Positions 1 to 9,000 of a DNA stretch of 64,000 nt are shown here, piece by piece. The stretch is from Actinoplanes regularis. Its GTDB lineage: Bacteria; Actinomycetota; Actinomycetes; Mycobacteriales; Micromonosporaceae. The position numbers were made by a program, and so were the translations under genes. The DNA is taken from the NCBI RefSeq assembly GCF_900188005.1, contig NZ_FZNR01000034.1, positions 1-64,000 on the forward strand, in the 5' to 3' direction. Within the stretch, counting starts at the first letter, position 1. Every line of letters starts with the position of its first letter. The notes beneath the pieces were generated by a model that was not told the DNA's origin, did no database searches, and saw nothing but the letters and a program-made list of their open reading frames with translations.

Positions 1-558
1 CGCCGCCGGTGTGCCGGGCGGCGGAAGTTCCGCCGGTACCGGCGCGACCGCGTTCCCCTCGGCCTCGGCTCGATCGCCCGTTTCGCCGCCGCTGGCACGC
101 GGCGGTGCGGTCACCGATCGCCGGCCCTGATCCTGGTCGAGTGGGTTCGCGTCGATCGCGGTGTCGTACGTCTGCACCGGCGTGGAGCCGGTGAGGATCG
201 ACGTCGCGATCTGACCGTGGGTCTCCGGTTTGGACTCGAGCGGCTGGGCGGCCGCCTTCAGGAGTCCGCCGGCCACGGGTTCGTCTCCGGTCGCCGTTCC
301 CAGGAAGGAGCCGTTCACCGGCTCGAGCTCGGGACCCGCGGCGTGCGCGGCGGCGCCGGTGAGCAGCCAGGCCGCCCCGGCCAGGCCGCCGATGACGAGT
401 GAACGCAGGACCCACCGGGAACCGGCACGTCCGGCGCGGCGCTCCAGCCGCCGCTCCGCCCCCTGGCTGCGGGCCGGCATGAGCATGGAGCCGCCGAAGG
501 TGCAGGAAACGGCACCGGACGCCGCGCGCGTCGTGCGCTCGACCCTCCAGCCCGGCAT
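1..558 (-). CDS. Secreted/membrane-anchored protein of unknown function, C-terminus cut by window start
   Basis: An open frame of 186 codons runs on the minus strand from an ATG at 558 to the window edge with no stop. A GAGGGGTGGG ribosome-binding site precedes that ATG; in-frame ATGs at 486 and 480 are alternatives. The N-terminus is Arg-rich (residues about 28-46), followed by a hydrophobic segment (LVIGGLAGAAWLLTGAAAHA) ending in AHA-AG, a good signal-peptidase site. The mature part is Ala/Pro/Thr/Glu-rich with no domain I recognise. I see an exported protein and cannot assign a role. It is transcribed away from the P450 gene, with a 266-bp shared upstream region. Confidence 0.6.
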   Translation of the reverse strand, partial: MPGWRVERTTRAASGAVSCTFGGSMLMPARSQGAERRLERRAGRAGSRWVLRSLVIGGLAGAAWLLTGAAAHAAGPELEPVNGSFLGTATGDEPVAGGLLKAAAQPLESKPETHGQIATSILTGSTPVQTYDTAIDANPLDQDQGRRSVTAPPRASGGETGDRAEAEGNAVAPVPAELPPPGTPAA

Positions 559-824
559 CGGACCCACCCCTCGTCGTCGGCCTCGCATTGATGTTCCGGT
601 TCTCCCGGAACAGGCGATGTCGGCCACTCGGTATTGGTAACGAGGTTGGTGATCGGAAAGTCACGCGAGCGAATTGTGAAGATCGCGTAAATCGAACGTG
701 AGCGGAGAAAGGCTGAACGGTCAGTCCGGCGAGCGGTTGGCGGGCCGGCTGCGTCGCGACCGCGTATTGACGTCGCCGTATGTTCCCCCGGACCCTGTAA
801 AGGGGCCGAGCATTGGAGTGGGAC

Positions 825-2186
825 ATGGCGGCTGCTTCCCCGGCGACCTCCCGGTGGGTCCGGGCGAAGTTGGCGGTGCCCGTGATCGGCGGCCCGCTGG
901 CCTACATGCACGACCCGCTCACCCTGATGCGCCACCTGTACGCCCGCTACGGACCGGTCGCCCCGGTCTCGATGCCCGGTCGGACCACCTTCTTCGTCCT
1001 GGGCCCGGACGCCTGCGGCGCTGTGCTGCAGAACGGGGAGCGGGCCTTCGTCAACGGCTGGGAGTTCCTCGTCGGGCCGTTCTTCCAGCGTGGCCTGATG
1101 CTGCTGGACGGCGCGGAACACCGGCGGCATCGGCGCATCCTGCAGCAGGCTTTCACCCGGGAACGGATCGAGTCCTACACCGCCGCCCTGGGGCCGGCGA
1201 TCGCCGACGAGCTCGACGGCTGGCGGCCGCGGGCCGCCTTCCCGGCGTACCCGGCGCTCAAGCGGTTGACCCTCAACCTCGCCACCCGGATCTTCATGGG
1301 CGGTCACCGGATCGCCGATCCGGCCGAGCTCGGCCGGATCAATCAAGCGTTCATCGACTGTGTGCAGGCGGGAGGGGCGCTCCTGCGGGTGCCGGTGGCG
1401 GGCAACAAATGGCACCGGGCGACGCGTGGGCGGGCGGCGCTGGAGCAGTTCCTGACCGGCCAGCTGCCGGCGGCGCGGGAGGCGTCCGGGGACGACCTGT
1501 TCTCCGTGCTCACCCGGGTCCAGGACGAGGACGGTACGCGCTTCGGCGACCTGGATGTCGTCAACCATATGATCTTCCTGCTGATGGCGGCGCACGACAC
1601 GTCGACCTCGACGGCGTCGACCGCGCTGTATCACCTGGGCCGTGACGACGAGTGGCAGGAGCGGGTCCGCGAGGAGGTGCTCGCGCTCGGGCCGGATCCG
1701 ACCGTGCGGCAGCTGAGCGAGCTGCGGGATCTGGACATGGTGATCAAGGAGTGTCAGCGGCTGGTCGCGCCGGTCCCCGTGGTCGCCCGGCGCGCGGTCA
1801 AGGACACCGAGGTGGCCGGCGGCCGGATTCCCGCCGGCGCCCATACCGCGGTCTGCCTGCAGCTCTCGCACCACCTTCCGGAGTACTGGAGCCGGCCGGA
1901 GGTCTTCGACCCCGAACGGTTCGCACCGGAGCGCGCGGAGGACCGTTCGCACCGCTTCGCCTGGACGCCGTTCGGTGGCGGCGTCCACAAGTGTCTGGGC
2001 ATGGCGTTCTCCGACCTGGAGGTGCGGACGCTGCTGGCGCGGATCCTCGCCCGGTTCCGCTGGTCCGTTCCACCGGACTACGTTCCGCCGATGAGCAACG
2101 TCTCGTTGCCCTATCCCAGGGACGGGTTGCCGATCGACCTCCGGTCGCTGCCGGTATCCGCGAGCCGGCGGAGCCCCGAACGGTGA
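825..2186 (+). CDS. Cytochrome P450
   Basis: A 453-residue bacterial class I-type P450, a soluble heme monooxygenase needing separate ferredoxin partners, none of which lies nearby. The I-helix oxygen-activation motif AAHDTSTST is near residues 250-258. The K-helix ExxR is E309-R312 (ECQR). The heme loop is FGGGVHKCLG with C390 as the thiolate ligand. Length is slightly above the usual 400-420. An in-frame TTG lies at 813, but GGAG eight bases before the ATG at 825 supports 825. No reductase, ferredoxin or pathway gene is adjacent, so the substrate is open. A short intergenic stretch separates it from the convergent dioxygenase-like gene. Confidence 0.9.
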   Translation: MAAASPATSRWVRAKLAVPVIGGPLAYMHDPLTLMRHLYARYGPVAPVSMPGRTTFFVLGPDACGAVLQNGERAFVNGWEFLVGPFFQRGLMLLDGAEHRRHRRILQQAFTRERIESYTAALGPAIADELDGWRPRAAFPAYPALKRLTLNLATRIFMGGHRIADPAELGRINQAFIDCVQAGGALLRVPVAGNKWHRATRGRAALEQFLTGQLPAAREASGDDLFSVLTRVQDEDGTRFGDLDVVNHMIFLLMAAHDTSTSTASTALYHLGRDDEWQERVREEVLALGPDPTVRQLSELRDLDMVIKECQRLVAPVPVVARRAVKDTEVAGGRIPAGAHTAVCLQLSHHLPEYWSRPEVFDPERFAPERAEDRSHRFAWTPFGGGVHKCLGMAFSDLEVRTLLARILARFRWSVPPDYVPPMSNVSLPYPRDGLPIDLRSLPVSASRRSPER

Positions 2187-2218
2187 TGCCGGAGCTCCGC
2201 CGACCGGCTGCATCAGCC

Positions 2219-3025
2219 CTAGAGGTTGACGGAGATCGTCAGCTTGGCCACGTACCCGGCCGAGACCGAGCCGGTGACGGTCGCCATCTCGCGCGCCGCC
2301 AGGTCGTCGCCGAAGACCATGTCGCTGGCCAGAGTGATCCGGCTCAGGTTGGTGACGCTCGAGGAGTATCCGGTGGCGCTGGAGTACACCGTCTGTGACA
2401 CGTCCTTGGGGAGCGCGATCTGCGAGGTCTTCCGGATCGGCCCGGATCCGCTGGTGGCGGCGGCCAGCGACGAGTAGACCTCGAAGTGGATGTGCGGCCA
2501 GCGCCCCGAGTAGCAACCCGGGAAGATGCTGGTGAAGGTGGCCACGCCGGACGAGTTGGTCACCTGGATGCCGCGCAGGTAGTTCTCGTTGGTCACGCCG
2601 GACGAGTACAGCGAGTAGCGGCCGGCCCGGTCGCAGTGCCAGGCGTAGATCGCCGCGCCGGAGACGAGGCCGCAGGCCAGGTTCTGCACGGTCAGCGAGA
2701 ACTGCAGCGGGACGCCCGGCGCGGTCGTCGTCGAGGTGCCGAAGCTCGAGCGGATGTCGCTGCGGACGATGCCGGACTTCACGCGTACGTCCGGGCCGTT
2801 GGAGCCGTCGGCCGGGTAGGGTCCGGCGGTCTCCGACTCGACCTCGGCGAGGCACGCGGCGGCGACCGCGGCGTCGGCGCTCCCGGCGGCCAGCGTGCCG
2901 CCGACCACGGCGGCGGCACCGACACCGCCGGCGACGGAGAGCATCCGCCGCCGGGACATCGTCGGCAGGTCGAACTGCAGCCCCTTGTCGTGTACCTCGC
3001 GTACGTAGGCGTCGTTGTCTTGCAT
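2219..3025 (-). CDS. Secreted intradiol ring-cleavage dioxygenase-like protein (Tat signal)
   Basis: 268 residues. The start at 3025 follows AGGAGGAG closely. A twin-arginine-type leader (SRRRMLSVAGG, residues 24-34, then a hydrophobic Ala/Val/Gly run to about 50) implies export of a folded, probably metal-loaded protein. The C-terminal domain carries all four ferric ligands of the intradiol dioxygenase fold: Y137 (GRYSLY), Y172 (GCYSGRW), and H178 and H180 (PHIHFEV). Secreted members of this family are known in actinomycetes, and some act on catechols or aromatic polymers; the substrate here is not evident. It lies downstream of a lipoprotein gene on the same strand, 211 bp away, with an inverted repeat between them. 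Confidence 0.82.
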   Translation of the reverse strand: MQDNDAYVREVHDKGLQFDLPTMSRRRMLSVAGGVGAAAVVGGTLAAGSADAAVAAACLAEVESETAGPYPADGSNGPDVRVKSGIVRSDIRSSFGTSTTTAPGVPLQFSLTVQNLACGLVSGAAIYAWHCDRAGRYSLYSSGVTNENYLRGIQVTNSSGVATFTSIFPGCYSGRWPHIHFEVYSSLAAATSGSGPIRKTSQIALPKDVSQTVYSSATGYSSSVTNLSRITLASDMVFGDDLAAREMATVTGSVSAGYVAKLTISVNL

Positions 3026-3129
3026 GTCTCCTCCTCGCGGATGGGGGATTGAGGACGGCGATGAGCAAAACATCGAAACCTATGAATGACCTGTGGTTGA
3101 TCTCCGTGCGCCGGTCGCGGTCTCATACC

Positions 3130-3151
3130 GGTTCGGTCATAACCCCGAACC
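3130..3151. promoter_or_regulatory. Inverted repeat upstream of the dioxygenase-like gene
   Basis: Perfect 7-bp arms GGTTCGG/CCGAACC are separated by 8 bases, about 105 bp upstream of the dioxygenase start and 85 bp past the lipoprotein stop. There is no T-rich tail, so an operator or a weak terminator are both possible. Confidence 0.3.
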
Positions 3152-3236
3152 ACCATCCGGTACGACCATTCGGGCCCCGTCCGCAGGCCTCTCGGCCGAG
3201 CCGGCGTGCCGGTCCCGCGCGGCCCGGTGACCTGAC

Positions 3237-4103
3237 TCAACGGGTCAAGCGCAGGAGTTCCTTTCCGGCGGCGTCCAGCAGGACCAGGGTTCCGCCGTCG
3301 AGGCCGGCGCGGCGCGTCTGCCTCAGAAACAGGCCGATCGGGACGCTGTCACAACCGACCAGGGTCTGGACGCCGTCGACGGCCAGCAGCGCTCCGCCGG
3401 GACCGGCCACCCAGCCGCCGCTCTGACCGTTGCACCCGTCACTGCCCTCCCAGCGACCACCGGCCCGGAACTCCGCATGGGCCTTCGTGGTCCGGCCCGC
3501 GGGCCGCCACGTGCCGAGCAGATTCGAGGTCGTGACGGGGGTGAGACCGGCCGGCAGGGGCACGGCGGCGGCGCCGAGCAGCTGCCGGGACTTGTCGGTG
3601 ACGGTCGGGCGGCCGGTCATCGAGGAGTCCATGTTGGACCGAGTCGCCGGGACGGCGCCGGCCAGCAAGCGGGTGACCACCGTGCCGCTGTCGTCCAGCA
3701 GGAGCCGAGAGGCTCCCTCAGCGCGGTAACCGGTGATCCGCGACAACCACTCCGGCTGGACCTCCGCGGCGGAGGTCGGTTTGTCGGCGGCCGCGCATCC
3801 GGACTTGCCGTGCTCGGTGCTGAAGGTGCTGATGGAGCCGACGAACTGGCCGGTGTCGTTGGCCCGCCAGCTGCCGAAGCGGTCCACGCAGCGCTGGAAC
3901 AGGCCGAGCTCGCCGTCCCCATCGACGCGGAGCACCGTGCCGGCCGGCTGCCCGTCGACCTTCCAGAGGCCGATCAGCGCGATCGGGTCGGTTCGTACCG
4001 CCGTCTCGCTGGGAGAGGTGGCGGGGGCCTCGGCTGGTGCCGGACCCGCGCAGCCGGCCAGGAGCACCCCGCAGAGGGCCGCGCCGGCCAGTCGTACTCG
4101 CAT
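3237..4103 (-). CDS. META-like domain lipoprotein
   Basis: 288 residues. The leader MRVRLAGAALCGVLLAGCAG ends in a lipobox (LAGC), so the mature protein should be lipid-anchored outside the membrane. GGAG sits six bases before the chosen ATG; an in-frame ATG 15 bases further upstream overlaps that site. The rest has two similar halves. Each includes a 'GLWKVDG' or 'GTWRPAG' strand followed by a D/S-rich turn (FRAGGRWEGSDGCNG near residue 205). This resembles the META/HslJ-type lipoprotein fold, in which 'W.v.G..' and 'GSDGCN' are typical. Four or more cysteines in the mature part could form disulfides. Function is unknown. It may share transcription with the downstream dioxygenase gene. Confidence 0.75.
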   Translation of the reverse strand: MRVRLAGAALCGVLLAGCAGPAPAEAPATSPSETAVRTDPIALIGLWKVDGQPAGTVLRVDGDGELGLFQRCVDRFGSWRANDTGQFVGSISTFSTEHGKSGCAAADKPTSAAEVQPEWLSRITGYRAEGASRLLLDDSGTVVTRLLAGAVPATRSNMDSSMTGRPTVTDKSRQLLGAAAVPLPAGLTPVTTSNLLGTWRPAGRTTKAHAEFRAGGRWEGSDGCNGQSGGWVAGPGGALLAVDGVQTLVGCDSVPIGLFLRQTRRAGLDGGTLVLLDAAGKELLRLTR

Positions 4104-4280
4104 GAAGATCTCCATTGGGGTTCGACGTGAGCGGCGTCGTGCGGGTTCCGGTCGTTGTGAATGGATCTTGGGGGACGTAGCATGTCCCGCCCGTTCCGCG
4201 GCCGTGGCCGCGAACGTCTCAGCAGCTGGTTGTCCCCAAAGGAGGGTTCGTGTCCGAAAGCCCGTGCCGCGTCTGCCGGG

Positions 4281-4460
4281 GTGCTGATCCTGAACACGGC
4301 CCGCCGGGCCCGGGTCGCGCTCCTGCCGGACCCCGATCGGCCGGCCAACGACCGCACGCTCGACCCGGGCAAGCCGCTGCTGGACCGCACCGCGGCCTAC
4401 GGCCTGCTGGTTCCCGCGCTGCTCATCATCTACGTGGCCGTCAACGCCAGCCACTCCTGA
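4281..4460 (+). CDS. Small single-pass membrane protein, hypothetical
   Basis: A short frame from GTG 4281 (about 59 residues) ends in a clear C-terminal membrane segment (YGLLVPALLIIYVAV) and shows very high G/C at third codon positions, so the frame looks coding. The only strong Shine-Dalgarno site nearby (AAAGGAGGG, 4238-4246) instead serves GTG 4250, which reads in a different frame and gives a low-complexity Pro/Arg-rich peptide. Either the true start is in the weaker frame, possibly upstream at ATG 4182, or a one-base indel separates start and body. The assignment is tentative. Confidence 0.35.
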   Translation: MLILNTARRARVALLPDPDRPANDRTLDPGKPLLDRTAAYGLLVPALLIIYVAVNASHS

Positions 4461-4474
4461 CCGGCGTACCGCCG

Positions 4475-5002
4475 CTACAAGATGATGCAGGCTCGGTGTC
4501 GGAGCAGGTCCTCCGCCAGCTCGTCGATCCCTGACGCGGCGCCGACGGCACGCAGAGCCTCTGCCACCGTGGTGCGTACGCTCTCGCCCGGATCGTGGTC
4601 GCCGAAGGCGGGAAGGGCCATCAGCAGGTGTTCAGGTCTCCGGGGCAACAGTCCCCACGGAAGGCCGGAGCCGGCACTTCGCTGATGGGCCTCTTGCGCG
4701 TCGGTGTCGAGCACCCAATCGATCCCCGGGTCATCCGGCAGGTTGCATACGACCAGGTACATGGCCCCGTTCGTGAGGGGAACGGTGAACACCGGCCACT
4801 GGTCGGGCTGCTCGAAGCGGTCGAGGTAGACATCCAGATCCGCGAGATCCGCACCGAAGGCGTGCGGGGCTGACCGTGCCATGCCGACCTGAAGCAGGAA
4901 CGCCGGCCAGAAGAGCTCGTCAGTCGTCCAGCCACTCGCGTCGACCAGCGGCGAGGAACCCAAGGGCGGCTGAAAACCGTCCAGGTAACCGGGAATGCGC
5001 AC
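4475..5002 (-). CDS. Hypothetical protein, about 175 residues
   Basis: The frame from GTG 5002 (VRIPGYLDGFQPPLG) to 4475 has a globular composition with many acidic and aromatic residues and no signal or membrane segment. I do not recognise the family. The sequence suggests a cytoplasmic protein with an alpha-helical C-terminus (SVRTTVAEALRAVG... ELAEDLLRHRA). The open frame extends upstream to 5335, but that part is Arg/Pro-rich shadow sequence, so GTG 5002 is preferred even though its ribosome-binding site is weak. It is divergent from the DUF4352-like gene at 5204. Confidence 0.55.
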   Translation of the reverse strand: MRIPGYLDGFQPPLGSSPLVDASGWTTDELFWPAFLLQVGMARSAPHAFGADLADLDVYLDRFEQPDQWPVFTVPLTNGAMYLVVCNLPDDPGIDWVLDTDAQEAHQRSAGSGLPWGLLPRRPEHLLMALPAFGDHDPGESVRTTVAEALRAVGAASGIDELAEDLLRHRACIIL

Positions 5003-5203
5003 AACGCAGTTTAGGTCGCTGGGACCGTCCCGCCGCCGAGTCGCCCGATTGGGGCATTGCTCAGCCGTTCGTCGATCGTTCCCTGCCGGATCAGCCCATC
5101 GCCGCCCGCTCACGGCACGGGTTGGGACTGGTGCGGCCGGGTGTGACCGATTGGGGCCCGGCCGCCGACCAGCCCCGACGTCCCGATCCGTGGAGTTCGC
5201 ACG

Positions 5204-5974
5204 ATGTCGTACGACCCGCACCAATACCCGCCGACCCGGCAGTTCGAGCCGGCCCCCTATCAGCCACCGGCCTACCAGCCGGCACAGGCCTTCCCGCCCC
5301 CGCCGCCGATGCAACCCGGATGGCAGCCCGGGCAACCGGTGGCGCCGGTGCCCGCCTTCCCGCCACCGCCCGGTTCGAGGGGTAGGAAGGGGCCGGCGAT
5401 CGTCATCGTGGCCGCCGCGGTTCTAGCGATTTGTGTGGGCGCGGTAGTCGCTGACGACGACGCCGATCCGTCGAGCAGTGCCGCGGTGACCCCGCCGGAG
5501 ACCACAGTCGCCAGAGCGAAGGCCGCCCCGGAGAAGAAGACGCTGGAGAAGGCTCCCGAGACCACCACGTTCGACGTGGCGGTCGGGTCGACCATCACCA
5601 GCCGGGACGGTAAGGACGTGCAGACGGCGACCCTCCGGTCGGTGAAGACGTTCAAGAAGGGCTGCAACAGCCTGGACGTCAATCCGGAGCAGGGCCTGTA
5701 CGTGGTCGTCGACGTCCTGGTCACACAGAAGGCCGGCAGCGGAACGGTGAATCCGCTCGACTTCGAGTTCGTCGCCGAGGACGGCACGACCGCCAACGCA
5801 CTCTCCAGCGTCTTCTCCGGTTGTGCCGAACCGTCGCTGACCGCCTCCGATCTACGTCCCGGGCAGAAACGGGCCGGGAAGATCGCCTTCGACGCGGGGA
5901 TGAAGGCCGGCGCCGTGGAATGGTCCCCGGGCGGGTTCGGCTCGGACACCGTCGGTTCATGGGCGACGAGGTAG
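5204..5974 (+). CDS. Pro-rich single-pass membrane protein with DUF4352-like extracellular domain
   Basis: 256 residues. Residues 1-62 are a cytoplasmic Pro/Gln/Tyr-rich tail (repeats like PPAYQPAQ). A basic patch and one membrane helix (AIVIVAAAVLAICVGAVV, about 65-82) follow. A Ser/Thr/Lys linker leads to a domain of about 120 residues with the features of DUF4352 immunoglobulin-like domains: GLYVVVDVLVTQKAGSGTVNPLDFEFVAEDG, then two cysteines probably disulfide-linked (KKGCNSL and FSGCAEP). Such proteins are common, poorly understood cell-surface proteins in actinomycetes. It is probably monocistronic, with a short GC-rich hairpin after the stop. Confidence 0.75.
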   Translation: MSYDPHQYPPTRQFEPAPYQPPAYQPAQAFPPPPPMQPGWQPGQPVAPVPAFPPPPGSRGRKGPAIVIVAAAVLAICVGAVVADDDADPSSSAAVTPPETTVARAKAAPEKKTLEKAPETTTFDVAVGSTITSRDGKDVQTATLRSVKTFKKGCNSLDVNPEQGLYVVVDVLVTQKAGSGTVNPLDFEFVAEDGTTANALSSVFSGCAEPSLTASDLRPGQKRAGKIAFDAGMKAGAVEWSPGGFGSDTVGSWATR

Positions 5975-5984
5975 CGACCTCACC

Positions 5985-6001
5985 CCGCACCCCCGGTGCG
6001 G
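5985..6001. terminator. Short GC hairpin between convergent genes
   Basis: CCGCACC/GGTGCGG arms around a 3-base loop lie just past the DUF4352-like gene stop and before the end of the convergent HEAT-repeat gene. The hairpin is weak and has no U-tract. Confidence 0.35.
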
Positions 6002-6026
6002 CGTCAAGACGCGCCGTGCCGGTCGA

Positions 6027-9000
6027 TCAGGTCATGACGATCGAGAAGGCGTCCTCCCGGACGTCGGTGTCGGGATGCGACCGCAGCGCCAGGACCAGGT
6101 CGTGCCACCGGCCGGCCCAGCCGTAGTCGGCGCCGGCCCGGACCAGTCGCGTGGCGAACAGGCCCCCGGCCAGATCACCCCGCCAGGCCAGGCTCTCGAT
6201 GATGTTGTGCAGGAACACCGGGTCGCTGAACGCCCGGTCGTCGCGCAGCCGGGCGCCGACCCGCTCGGCGGTGCGTACGGCGGTCACCGGTCGCCCGGCG
6301 CAGAAGTCGGCGATCTCGATCAGGTTGTCCAGGCGTCCGAGATTGATCATCGCGGCCAGGGCGGCGGCGCGGTATCCCGGTCGGCCGGCCAGGTCCCGCA
6401 TCGCGGCGATCAGGGCGGACCGGGCGCCGCCGGCCGGGAGCGAGCGAGCCAGCACCGACACGCCCTGCACCAGGAGCTCGATCCGTCGCCGGGCCGGGAG
6501 GTCGGTGCCCGGCTTCACGTCCGGTTCCGGCGTCGCGGCGAGCCGGGTCAGCGCCTGGTCGAACGCGGTGTCGCCGCCGGAGCGCAGCAGGGCCGCGACC
6601 GCGATGCTCGCCAGGTTCTCGTCCAGATCGGTGAGACGGTCCACGACCAGGTCGGTGACGTCACCGGCCCAGCGGGACCACTCGTGCAGCCGGGCGAAGG
6701 CGGCCCGGCGGATCTCCCGGTCGTCGGCCCGGCAGGCCGCGGTGACCAGCGTGGCGTACCGGGGGCGGTGCCGGGCCGGGATGGCGTACGCCCAGGTCTC
6801 CAGGACGGCCTGGCGTTCCTCACGGTCACCGGCGACGGCCCGGTCGAGGACGGTCCAGCTCGGGTCGGCGTCGAGCCGCTGCCGGGCGGCGCCGACGACC
6901 GCTGTCCGGACGTCGCGGTGCTGGCCGGCTTCGGAGTAGACGGTGAGCAGCAGGTCCATCGACGCCGGTGGGCCGTAGCGGGCCAGGATCCGCACGGCCT
7001 CCTTCCGGCTGGTCACCTTGACGCGCGGTGCCGAGGGCGCCTCGGATGCGGTCAGCAACGCGCGGAAGGGCGCGACCAGGTCCGCGGGCGGGATGTACTT
7101 GGCGGCGCGGGCGGCCGAGTACATGGCGACCCGGGCGCGATCGTCGCCGGCATGGGCGAGCAGGTGGGGCAGGGCCAGGTCCGGGCGGTCGGTGTGGACG
7201 AGGGCGGCCAGTGCGGCCTCGGCGACCCGGACCTGTGCCGCGCCGATGTGCCGGAGTATCAGTTCCCGGCCGGGGTCACCGACCGGCGCGGCCCGGTGGA
7301 TCGCGGCGATCCGCTGATCGAGCGGGGCGCTCGCGTCGGTGAGAGCACGCTCCTGCAGCGCCACGTAGGTCGCCTGTTGCCGGGGCAGCCAGCGTTGCGC
7401 CCGCTGGGAGCGGCCACCGGTCCACACGGCCTTGCGGTCGGCGAAGCGGCCTTCCGGGCGGCGGGTGAGCACCTCGTCCAGCAGGTCCGTGCGCCGGGTC
7501 GCGATCGTTCGCCAGACCACGTCGAGCAGCACCGCGGACGGGTCGGCCGCCAGCACCTCGGCGACCCGGCGGTCGCGCTCGCGCGGGTCGTCGAGCCAGC
7601 GGCTGATCGCGATCGTCGCCACCCACGGTGTGGTGCCCTCGATCGCCCGGCGCAGCAGGTCCTGCAACTCGGGCAGGCGCCACGCGCGCGGGCCGAGCGC
7701 GTCGGTGAGGGCGAAGAGCGGGGCGTAGCGGCCGCGGGCCAGGCCGGCCTCGACCCAGCCGCGGAGCCGGTCGAAGACCATCGTCTCCTGGCCGCGGGGC
7801 AGCACCCGATCGAAGCGATGCAACGTCGGCGTGGTCGCGGCGGTGCTGAGCAGGTCGATGGTGAGCAGCGCCCACTCGCGCAGCTCCGGGACGTCGACGT
7901 GGTGCCGCAGGGTGTCGGTGGCGAGCCGGCTCAGCGCGGCCGTCGTGCCGGTGGAGGCGTCCCGGGCCTCCACCGCGTCCGTGGTGATCGCGGTCAGGTC
8001 GGCCGCCGCGGCGGCGGTGAGCAGGCGGGACACCTGGGAGAGGGCGACCAGCGCGGCGGCGCGCACCGGATCCTGCTCGTTGCGCAGACGGGTGAGCCGG
8101 GTGATCACCGTGGCCACCGCCGCCGGATCACGGGACCGGCCGGCCGCCGCGGTGAGCCGGGTGTACGCCCGCGCCCGGGTGCCGGCGTCCCCGGCACGCA
8201 GCGCGGCCTCCTGTGCCGCGGCCGCCTCCGGCCACTCCAGGTACGCGCTCAGGTCGAGGGTCCACTCCTCGTCCCGGCGGACCCGGTCGAGCCCGATCAG
8301 CCGCCGCGCCTCCCGGGCCCGGTCCGCGGCCGGCAGCAGCTCCAGGACGTCGTACGCCGGCATGAACCGCTCGGTGTCGACGTCGGCCAGTGCCGCCTGG
8401 TAGATCGCACCGCGCCGGGCCGGCGGCAGCACCCGCAGCAGCGGCGCGAGCGACGGCAGCCGGCGGGCCAGCGGCGTCAGCTCGTGGTCGGGAAGCACGG
8501 CGAGCCGGCGTAGCAGACCCGGGGACAGCTTGGCGCTCCGCAGCCAGCCGGCCCGGCCCGGCGTGGCGAGCAGGCGGGTGACCCGGGCGGGGGAGTGCTT
8601 GGCGAGCGGACCGTAGTCGTCCAGGAAGCCCGGCAGCGAGCTCTCCGGCGCGAAGCGGTCCAGCAGGTCGAGGGCTTGTTCAGGGGCGAGGGCCAGGACC
8701 GCCGGGGTCAGCCGCGCCCACTCCCGGACCAGCGAGTCCGCCGGGGCGGCGGCCAGCACACCGGTCGCGTAGTCGGCGAGCACGTCGGGAAAGCGCCGGG
8801 CGATCGTGACGAGGCGGGTCGCGTAGGCGAGATCGGGCAGCGACTCCCGTACCGTCGAAGGGCCGCAGGCCGGCAGCAGCACGGCCGCCTCGTGGTCGCC
8901 GAAGTGTGCCCGGACCTCACCGAGCAGGGCGTCCGCGAGCGCCGGGACCGGTGCGGCCCGCAACGTGCGGTAGATCCGCCGCCGGTCCGCCGCGGCCAGT

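Noticed and set aside
315..3068. 917-codon minus-strand frame across the P450 gene and its neighbours
   Set aside because: Low-complexity Arg/Pro-rich translation; it overlaps the P450 and the dioxygenase-like gene, both of which have clear motifs and ribosome-binding sites.
3130..3151. Firm terminator call for the inverted repeat before the dioxygenase-like gene
   Set aside because: Arms are short, there is no T-rich tail and it may sit in a promoter; listed only as a low-confidence regulatory site.
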